Source of the DNA: Desulfatitalea sp. UBA4791
Lineage (GTDB): Bacteria > Desulfobacterota > Desulfobacteria > Desulfobacterales > Desulfosarcinaceae
Assembly (NCBI GenBank): GCA_002402905.1
Contig: DHGT01000154.1
Coordinates: 23,024 to 32,979, forward strand
Reading direction: 5' to 3'
Length of the DNA stretch: 9,956 nucleotides
How positions within the stretch are numbered: position 1 is the first letter of the stretch; each line of letters starts with the position of its first letter. A program made the position numbers and the translations under genes. The notes below the pieces were generated by a model. The model searched no databases and was not told where the DNA came from. It saw only the letters and a list, made by a program, of their open reading frames with translations. Positions 1-4,518 of the stretch are shown here, piece after piece.

Positions 1-1079
<1,079 letters not shown>

Positions 1080-1143
1080 GGGGAATCCTTTGTCGGTCAA
1101 GATTGAATTCAACTTCGCTTATCGGAATTCGGTACAAATGCCA

Positions 1144-1188
1144 ATGGCCAAGATAAAAACAATAATGGACCACGCCTTTTTTGGCCAT
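1144..1188. repeat. 8-bp perfect inverted repeat upstream of mutL
   Basis: ATGGCCAA (1144-1151) and TTGGCCAT (1181-1188) are exact inverted copies separated by 29 bases, 65 to 109 bases upstream of the mutL start. It could be a regulator site or a weak cruciform. Chance occurrence is possible at this length. Confidence 0.35.
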
Positions 1189-1377
1189 CATCACGACAAT
1201 TCGGTATTGACCTCATCTACGGAATAATTTAAGCACATAGAACAATAAAGACCTACCACACCAATGGGTGGTTAAGATTCTTCAAGGTGCCATCCTAAAT
1301 GCCGCATTCGCGGTTTGTTCACTATAGTATTTCTTCGGCCAGCCGACTTAGCGAAGGTGTCATACGACAAAAAAATC

Positions 1378-1383
1378 AGGAGG
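1378..1383 (+). promoter_or_regulatory. Perfect ribosome binding site AGGAGG fixing the start at 1390
   Basis: AGGAGG lies six bases before ATG 1390. It decides in favour of this start over an in-frame upstream ATG at 1315, which has no comparable site. Confidence 0.85.
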
Positions 1384-1389
1384 ATAATC

Positions 1390-1695
1390 ATGCCATCATC
1401 CATTTTTCAGGGATGGGCTCCCCCGGGCATTTGGGGCCCATGGATTGATCTTGGCCCTGGCAAGCTTTACGGGGGCATATTTACCTGGGAGCTGACATTC
1501 ACAAGCGAATCAAGTGCGACAGCAACTTTTGATATAGAAGTAAATTACTTCATCGGGAGCGCGGAAAAAACCGATAGACTGATAGGACCCGGCACCCATA
1601 TATTTGGGTTTGGTATGTGTGCATGCAAAGCAAGGGTTCGTATGAAAAGTCATTTACTGGGTCAAAATGTCCGTATCGTTGCAAGACACCCTTGA
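1390..1695 (+). CDS. Hypothetical protein, 101 aa, function unknown
   Basis: I do not recognise this family. The start at ATG 1390 follows a perfect AGGAGG and gives 101 residues. There is no signal peptide or membrane segment. The N-terminus is rich in Trp, Pro and Gly (FQGWAPPGIWGPWIDLGPG). Alternating hydrophobic and polar stretches follow (FTWELTFTSES, ATFDIEVNYFIG), suggesting a small all-beta fold. Near the C-terminus GTHIFGFGMCACKARVRM holds a Cys-Ala-Cys pair followed by a basic strand. The gene lies 18 bases upstream of the secreted-protein gene at 1714 on the same strand, so the two are probably co-transcribed. Base composition is more AT-rich than the flanking housekeeping genes, which suggests transfer. 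Its strong ribosome binding site and clean frame argue for a real protein. Confidence 0.7.
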   Translation: MPSSIFQGWAPPGIWGPWIDLGPGKLYGGIFTWELTFTSESSATATFDIEVNYFIGSAEKTDRLIGPGTHIFGFGMCACKARVRMKSHLLGQNVRIVARHP

Positions 1696-1713
1696 TTCCG
1701 AGAGGAAAAACGA

Positions 1714-2091
1714 ATGAATGCAAAGGCGGTCCTTCTCACAACGGCAATTACTTTAATGACTGTTTTCTGCGCTAACACAAAGGCATCCAAGCCAGAACTT
1801 CAGGCGGTGGGTCTTTCCAACGAGGTCACCATTGCGGTTGAATCCGTTGAGGATACCTATTTGAAGTATAGCAATGGTGAATATTTAATTTTTATTATCC
1901 TCAATCAACACGGACAAAGCATTTTCAAAAATGCCTTGAGCGGCGTTTCGGATCAAAAAATAGGCCTGATTTACGGAGATACTGTCTTAACCCCGCCGCT
2001 CCCCATTAAAACAGAAAGCATCGGGGAAATCGTCCTGCCCTGCAAAGATGAGCAAACGGCGCTGAAGATTTTAAAACATTTCTCGAAATAA
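1714..2091 (+). CDS. Secreted protein with a SecD P1-like domain
   Basis: The 125-residue product starts with a Sec signal peptide: MNAKAV, then a hydrophobic core at about residues 6-19, with probable cleavage after TKA at 24. Cys19 is not in a proper lipobox (Phe at -1), so a lipoprotein is unlikely. The mature part (about 34-125) resembles the periplasmic P1-type domain of SecD: a strand ending LNQHGQSIFKNAL (63-75, compare SecD 'L(T/D)xxGxxxFxxxT'), a strand KIGLIYGDTVLTPPLPIKTES (82-102, compare 'rlAIvLDGkVlSaPvI') and an E-x-A-x-x-I helix at the end. I inferred this from pattern memory without alignment. It has no SecD membrane segments, so it would be a free periplasmic module. A GAGAGGA ribosome binding site precedes ATG 1714 by about eight bases. 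It probably forms an operon with the 101-aa gene upstream. Confidence 0.62.
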   Translation: MNAKAVLLTTAITLMTVFCANTKASKPELQAVGLSNEVTIAVESVEDTYLKYSNGEYLIFIILNQHGQSIFKNALSGVSDQKIGLIYGDTVLTPPLPIKTESIGEIVLPCKDEQTALKILKHFSK

Positions 2092-2199
2092 CGGCGAATA
2101 TAAAAGGTTACCGAACCCAACCCAGTTGATCTCTGACAGGCTTACGCGCAAGATCCCCGGCAGGATGCGTCGCTGCGCGAGACATCGCATTCATGCGTT

Positions 2200-2204
2200 G
2201 GAGG
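2200..2204 (+). promoter_or_regulatory. Ribosome binding site GGAGG selecting GTG start 2211
   Basis: GGAGG is followed by six bases and then GTG 2211. The in-frame ATG at 2193 lies upstream of this site and has none of its own, so GTG 2211 is the better start. Confidence 0.75.
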
Positions 2205-2210
2205 TTTAAA

Positions 2211-2429
2211 GTGCAGGTATACACATATTCGGAAGCCAGGCAAAAGCTTGCCACCGTCCTTGAACAGGCGGAAAGCACCGGTAAGGTGTTAATTCGCAGG
2301 AAAGATGGGCGGACTTTTGCGTTAACGCCTGAACAAACCGCATCTTCTCCTTTAGATGTGCCTTTTATAAAGGCAAATATCACCACAAAAGAGATTGTGG
2401 ATATCATTCGAAAGGGAAGAGAAAGATAG
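2211..2429 (+). CDS. Orphan Phd/YefM-type antitoxin, 72 aa
   Basis: The N-terminal half (MQVYTYSEARQKLATVLEQAESTGKVLI followed by RRKDGRTFALTPEQ) has the Phd/YefM layout: a short strand, the S/T-x-x-E-A-R-x-x-L helix, a second helix ending in a Gly turn, and a strand with R-K-D-G-R. Such proteins dimerise, bind operator DNA with the N-terminal domain and neutralise a toxin with a flexible C-terminal tail. Here the tail is short (VPFIKANITTKEIVDIIRKGRER) and basic. No toxin frame follows: the next 95 bases lead straight to the promoter of the next module. A short open frame from ATG 2439 (MIISSCYKRE...) stops after about 17 codons and could be a toxin remnant, but I cannot show this. The protein is either a solitary regulator, an anti-addiction antitoxin, or what is left of a decayed pair. 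Confidence 0.78.
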   Translation: MQVYTYSEARQKLATVLEQAESTGKVLIRRKDGRTFALTPEQTASSPLDVPFIKANITTKEIVDIIRKGRER

Positions 2430-2471
2430 GATCTTTTGATGATCATCTCGTCCTGCTATAAAAGAGAGCAT

Positions 2472-2500
2472 TTGACAATACGTACGCCATAACGTACATT
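2472..2500 (+). promoter_or_regulatory. Sigma-70-type promoter of the yefM-txe module
   Basis: A perfect -35 box TTGACA (2472-2477) is followed by a 17-base spacer and a -10 box TACATT (2495-2500, four of six matches). The antitoxin ATG lies 25 bases downstream of the -10 box, giving a short leader with a GAGGTG ribosome binding site at 2515-2520. This is the clearest promoter in the window. Confidence 0.7.
2482..2497. promoter_or_regulatory. Probable autoregulatory operator GTACG-N6-CGTAC
   Basis: Inverted half-sites GTACG (2482-2486) and CGTAC (2493-2497) lie inside the spacer and over the -10 box of the antitoxin promoter. The same bases also form a direct repeat ACGTAC at 2480-2485 and 2492-2497, 12 bases apart. 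YefM-family antitoxins are known to repress their own promoters through short palindromes containing a GTAC core. Assigning this site to the 2525 antitoxin is inference from position. Confidence 0.55.
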
Positions 2501-2524
2501 AGGCGAAAAACACCGAGGTGCACC

Positions 2525-2767
2525 ATGCCCACGTTATCCGCCACAGAGGCGCGAACCAAACTGTACCGCCTCATCGACCAAGCATCCAAATCGCACGAAC
2601 CGATTGTCATAACAGGCAAAAGGGGCAACGCGGTGCTCATTTCGGAGGACGACTGGCGCTCGATCCAGGAAACCATATATCTCTTGAATGTTCCCGGCAT
2701 GCGTGAATCCATTCGCGAGGGGCTGGCCACGCCCATCGAAGATTGCACCGAGGAAATCGATTGGTGA
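2525..2767 (+). CDS. yefM: YefM-family antitoxin, 80 aa
   Basis: This is the labile antitoxin of a type II module. It neutralises the mRNA-cleaving toxin encoded immediately downstream and represses the shared promoter. The sequence matches the family closely: LSATEARTKLYRLIDQASKSHEPIVITGKRGNAVLISEDDWRSIQETIYLLNVPGMRESI, with the T-E-A-R helix (about 7-19), the H-E-P-I-x-I-T-G-K-x-G-N-A-V-L-[IV]-S strands (about 24-40) and the E-D-x-W-x-[SA]-I-x-E-T-x-Y-L helix (about 41-54). The acidic C-terminal tail (PIEDCTEEIDW) is the expected toxin-binding segment. Length is typical. A GAGGTG ribosome binding site ends four bases before ATG 2525. The stop codon overlaps the toxin start (GTGA), so translation of the pair is coupled. 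Confidence 0.92.
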   Translation: MPTLSATEARTKLYRLIDQASKSHEPIVITGKRGNAVLISEDDWRSIQETIYLLNVPGMRESIREGLATPIEDCTEEIDW

Positions 2768-3027
2768 GCTGGCGGATCGTTTTCGTAAAACAGGCTCTAA
2801 AAGACGCTAAAAAATTGTCCGCATCAGGGCTCAGGTCCAAGGCTGAGGAACTGATCCAGATCCTTCGAGAGAATCCTTATCAAACACCCCCTCCTTACGA
2901 AAAACTCGTCGGTGATTTGACTGGCGCCGATTCACGGCGGATCAACATCCAACATCGATTGATCTACCAGATCATCGAAGATGAAAAGACGGTCAAGATC
3001 ATCCGCATGTGGACCCATTACGAATAG
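2764..3027 (+). CDS. Txe/YoeB-family mRNA interferase toxin, 87 aa
   Basis: This RelE-superfamily ribosome-dependent endoribonuclease cleaves mRNA in the ribosomal A site and arrests translation when the antitoxin is lost. The motif block NPYQTPPPYEKLVGDL, then GADSRRINIQHRLIYQ and IRMWTHYE, is characteristic of the Txe/YoeB addiction-module family. By comparison with E. coli YoeB (E46, R65, H83) the catalytic set here should be E46, R65 and H85, followed by Tyr86. The start is taken as GTG 2764 because GTGA overlaps the antitoxin TGA by the usual four bases and gives family length (VSWRIVFVKQALKDAKKL). An upstream in-frame ATG at 2743 would add seven residues inside the antitoxin gene and is less likely. 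All catalytic positions are intact, so the toxin is predicted active. Confidence 0.92.
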   Translation: MSWRIVFVKQALKDAKKLSASGLRSKAEELIQILRENPYQTPPPYEKLVGDLTGADSRRINIQHRLIYQIIEDEKTVKIIRMWTHYE

Positions 3028-3224
3028 TGCCCCAGAATAGAGAGGTTCAGGTCGCCCATTGGCCGCTGGGGCCAGCACCTCCGAACCACTTCGCGAATGA
3101 GAACGATGACGCCAACCGCCATGAGTATTGGGTTCAAAAATATAATTGTGAATATCGAATCCGCAACGATAGCGAATGGCCAAAGGCCAAAATTGCCAAG
3201 AGAACCTGTCTGTGCTATTTTCGT
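3018..3224 (-). pseudogene. Possible membrane-protein remnant or unannotated small hydrophobic ORF
   Basis: On the minus strand a frame stays open from just after a TAG at 3225-3227 to a TAA at 3018-3020, 68 codons. It reads as a plausible membrane protein tail: FGLWPFAIVADSIFTIIFLN, then PILMAVGVIVLIREVVRR and CWPQRPMGDLNLSILGHYS. One or two hydrophobic segments are followed by a basic R-R stop-transfer. It has no ATG, GTG or TTG before TTG 3137 or ATG 3122, and neither has a visible ribosome binding site, so it looks like the 3' remnant of a larger gene or a chance frame. Its last ten bases overlap the toxin gene ending at 3027 on the other strand. It is the only coding-like signal I see in the gap between the two toxin-antitoxin modules. 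Confidence 0.28.
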
Positions 3225-3320
3225 CTATCATCAGAATGCCTCAATCGAATGGTTGAGGAAACCGATGGCCGGGCCGACGTATCAATCCTAGCTTCAGGCC
3301 CGACATCAGGAGCCAGCAAC
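3028..3320. other. Gap between the two toxin-antitoxin modules
   Basis: About 290 bases separate the first toxin stop from the second antitoxin start. The plus strand is open in the frame of the second antitoxin, but the upstream part has no family similarity and the antitoxin has its own ribosome binding site at 3308-3312. A TATAAT at 3141-3146 has no good -35 partner. A small hairpin (TGGCC/GGCCA, 3060-3074) lacks a T tract and is not a terminator. The minus strand holds the hydrophobic frame described separately. I found no clear promoter for the second module. Confidence 0.45.
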
Positions 3321-3524
3321 ATGGGACAGATTCAATATATTGCCGATGAAAACAATAAAATTACAGGGGTCATTGTACCCATTGAATTGTGGCGCGAGAT
3401 TCAATCAGAGAAGGAAACAGCCTACTTGCTCAAGAGTGCAGCAATGAAAAAACGATTGATCGACGCTAAAAATCGGAAAAAAAGCATTGCCCTTGACGAA
3501 GCCTGCAAGAAGCTTGGAATTTGA
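3321..3524 (+). CDS. Antitoxin of second YoeB module, 67 aa
   Basis: The product begins MGQIQYIADENNKITGVIVPIELWREIQSE and continues with ETAYLLKSAAMKKRLIDA and KNRKKSIALDEACKKLGI. It is a short Phd/YefM-like antitoxin: the central 'I-t-G-V-I-V-P-I-x-L-W-x-E-I-x-S-E-x-E-T-A-Y-L-L' corresponds to the second-strand, loop and helix part of YefM, followed by a lysine-rich helix that would contact the toxin. The classical N-terminal T-E-A-R helix is missing, so DNA binding may be weak or different. ATG 3321 is chosen because AGGAG at 3308-3312 precedes it by eight bases; a longer in-frame start at 3009 has no family support. The stop overlaps the start region of the YoeB gene, as expected for a coupled pair. 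The family label rests on sequence pattern plus the cognate toxin next door. Confidence 0.82.
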   Translation: MGQIQYIADENNKITGVIVPIELWREIQSEKETAYLLKSAAMKKRLIDAKNRKKSIALDEACKKLGI

Positions 3525-3762
3525 TCCAGCCGGGTTTGAAGATCTTGCATGGTGGGTCGAACAAGACCGCAAGAAAGCCCTGCGCATCCTGAAAATGATC
3601 AGGGAGGTTCAGCGGGATCCATTCATCGGATCCGGCAAACCCGAACCCCTCAAACACGAACTTTCCGGCTGCTGGTCCCGCCGGATCGACCGCGAACACC
3701 GTTTGGTTTATCAAGTGAAAGAAGATAAAATCCGAATTCTCGCCTGCCGTTACCATTACTGA
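3514..3762 (+). CDS. yoeB: YoeB mRNA interferase toxin, 82 aa
   Basis: This is a clear YoeB orthologue, a ribosome-dependent endoribonuclease of the RelE superfamily. The diagnostic blocks are FDPAGFEDLAWW (3-14), DPFIGSGKPEPLKHELSG (35-52), CWSRRIDREHRLVYQV (53-68) and the C-terminal CRYHY (78-82). Predicted catalytic residues are E44, R63 and H81 with terminal Tyr82, equivalent to E46, R65, H83 and Y84 of E. coli YoeB. The start is uncertain: no ATG exists in frame. TTG 3514 gives MEFDPAGFEDLAWW and family length with an 11-base overlap with the antitoxin. TTG 3493 and TTG 3487 would add 7 or 9 untypical residues. No strong ribosome binding site precedes any of them, so expression probably depends on translation of the antitoxin. 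It differs markedly from the toxin at 2764. Confidence 0.92.
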   Translation: MEFDPAGFEDLAWWVEQDRKKALRILKMIREVQRDPFIGSGKPEPLKHELSGCWSRRIDREHRLVYQVKEDKIRILACRYHY

Positions 3763-3802
3763 ACGTCAAACGCTCTGAGCCATCATCTCGTTTCGGACCC
3801 GG

Positions 3803-3988
3803 TCAGGCGTCCGACCGGGCCCCCCGGGCCAACCGCTCCAGGTAGGCCGCCTCGTTGGGCGACAGGTTGAACTGCAGGCAGGCCTGGTCGATCAGCTTGT
3901 GAAGCGGGACCGAAGGATCGGCCTGACGTTCGGCGCCGAGCCACTTGACGGCCTTGCGGATGTTTTCACCTTCGGGCTGGATGGTCAT
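3803..3988 (-). CDS. Small conserved-looking hypothetical protein, 61 aa
   Basis: The product is MTIQPEGENIRKAVKWLGAE, then RQADPSVPLHKLIDQACLQF and NLSPNEAAYLERLARGARSDA. It is helical and soluble, without signal or membrane segment. The pattern 'E-G-E-x-[IL]-R-[KR]-A-V-K-W-[LI]-x-x-E-R-Q-A-[DN]-P' with a closing 'D/N-L-S-P-x-E-A-x-[YF]-L' recalls short uncharacterised proteins of deltaproteobacteria; no function is known to me. ATG 3988 is the likely start. An in-frame TTG at 4000 overlaps the TGA of the four-helix-bundle gene (TTGA) and is an alternative. Composition is GC-rich like gatA and mutL and unlike the toxin-antitoxin block, so I take it as part of the old operon, cut off from gatA by the four-helix-bundle insertion. 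A 7-bp inverted repeat (3798-3804/3813-3819) spans its stop codon. Confidence 0.72.
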   Translation of the reverse strand: MTIQPEGENIRKAVKWLGAERQADPSVPLHKLIDQACLQFNLSPNEAAYLERLARGARSDA

Positions 3989-3996
3989 GGGGTGTC

Positions 3997-4437
3997 TCAA
4001 TCTTTCGGCTTATCGCCTGGTGACGTTGATTTCTTGTTTATTCCAGGAAACCTGGGTTCATCGTACTCGTACTCGATCCCTTCCCTAACCTGTGTGGGCA
4101 TCGATACCATTCTCGTAAGCATTGACACTACTCGCCTTAGTAAGGCCTTACCTTCACTTGCGGCTGTGGGCTCTATTGCACCGCAAGCCGCCAAAACATC
4201 TATTGTGGCCGCACTTTCCAACGCCGAACCCAGTGCGATACGCTGATAACGTTTTCTCTCAGCCGACGGGATCTTTCCGTTCCCCTCTGCAATATTCAAC
4301 GGAACCGATTGAGAGGATCTCAGCAATTGATCACGGGCATGACGATCCACGCCCTTCAACGACTTGGCAAGCCGGTATGACCAGGTAACAAATTCAATGC
4401 TGACGCGATAAACGTCCAGTCGTTCATGATCGAACAT
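3997..4437 (-). CDS. Four-helix-bundle protein (23S rRNA IVS / Avd-like family)
   Basis: The protein belongs to the family of small helical-bundle proteins first seen in intervening sequences of bacterial 23S rRNA genes; Avd of diversity-generating retroelements is a relative. Family marks are the start MFDHERLDVYRVSIEFVTW, the signature RDQLLRSSQSVPLNIAEGNGK (about 35-55), the helix ERKRYQRIALGSALESAATID (about 60-80) and a last helix around LLRRVVSMLTRM. The core ends near residue 115 and is followed by a tail containing EYEYDE, encoded by an inverted copy of the hexamer repeat found upstream. ATG 4437 is preferred, six bases after AAGGA; ATG 4440 is only three bases after it. The biochemical role is unknown; oligomeric nucleic-acid binding is known for Avd. 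No reverse transcriptase or rRNA gene is nearby. The gene separates gatA from the 61-aa gene. Confidence 0.88.
   Translation of the reverse strand: MFDHERLDVYRVSIEFVTWSYRLAKSLKGVDRHARDQLLRSSQSVPLNIAEGNGKIPSAERKRYQRIALGSALESAATIDVLAACGAIEPTAASEGKALLRRVVSMLTRMVSMPTQVREGIEYEYDEPRFPGINKKSTSPGDKPKD
4061..4076. repeat. Inverted copy of hexamer repeat inside the four-helix-bundle gene
   Basis: TCGTACTCGTACTCGA is the reverse complement of TCGAGTACGAGTACGA. It matches the repeat tract upstream of the same gene (4450-4478) at 15 of 16 positions. On the coding strand it encodes the EYEYDE part of the C-terminal tail. Confidence 0.75.
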
Positions 4438-4449
4438 CATCTATCCTTT

Positions 4450-4478
4450 TCGAGTACGAGAACGAGTACGAGTACGAG
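4450..4478. repeat. CGAGTA-type hexamer repeat tract upstream of four-helix-bundle gene
   Basis: About five tandem hexamers (CGAGTA, CGAGAA, CGAGTA, CGAGTA, CGAGAC) lie directly upstream of the ribosome binding site of the four-helix-bundle gene. With the copy at 4061-4076 they form inverted flanks around the gene core. A hairpin GTCCC-TGC-GGGAC follows at 4485-4497. Confidence 0.8.
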
Positions 4479-4484
4479 ACTCAC

Positions 4485-4497
4485 GTCCCTGCGGGAC
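4485..4497. repeat. Short perfect hairpin between gatA and the repeat tract
   Basis: GTCCC (4485-4489) and GGGAC (4493-4497) are perfect inverted copies with a TGC loop, 22 bases past the gatA stop codon in the direction of transcription. There is no following T tract in either direction, so it is not a canonical terminator. It may be the end of a REP-like or insertion-borne element, or it may stabilise the gatA mRNA 3' end. Confidence 0.45.
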
Positions 4498-4518
4498 TGC
4501 GCACGCGAGCGTAAGGGG

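Larger units (their letters stand above)
1080..1389. other. AT-rich intergenic region between divergent mutL and the 1390 gene
   Basis: This stretch of about 310 bases separates mutL (leftward) from the gene starting at 1390 (rightward), so it should carry promoters for both. No convincing -35/-10 pair was found. TTGACC at 1207-1212 and TATAGT at 1324-1329 exist but lack correctly spaced partners. Visible symmetry is a 10-bp palindrome TTGAATTCAA at 1103-1112 and an 8-bp inverted repeat ATGGCCAA/TTGGCCAT at 1144-1151 and 1181-1188. Base composition drops sharply from the GC-rich mutL sequence, consistent with the edge of an acquired segment. Confidence 0.5.

Noticed and set aside
2108..2446. 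Minus-strand 112-aa frame over the orphan antitoxin
   Set aside because: It is antisense to the 2211 antitoxin, which has family motifs and a ribosome binding site.
3009..3320. N-terminal extension of the second antitoxin to 171 aa
   Set aside because: The added residues show no family similarity, while ATG 3321 has its own AGGAG site and gives a normal short antitoxin.
3798..3819. CCCGGTC/GACCGGG inverted repeat as a terminator
   Set aside because: The stem is only seven bases with an eight-base loop and has no T tract on either strand; part of it is coding sequence of the 61-aa gene.
3997..4437. Diversity-generating retroelement, because the protein resembles Avd
   Set aside because: No reverse transcriptase, template repeat or variable repeat is seen in the window.
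4450..4478. CRISPR-like or microsatellite-only reading of the hexamer tract
   Set aside because: The units are six bases without spacers and no cas genes are present. The inverted copy in the neighbouring gene points to a gene-associated repeat.
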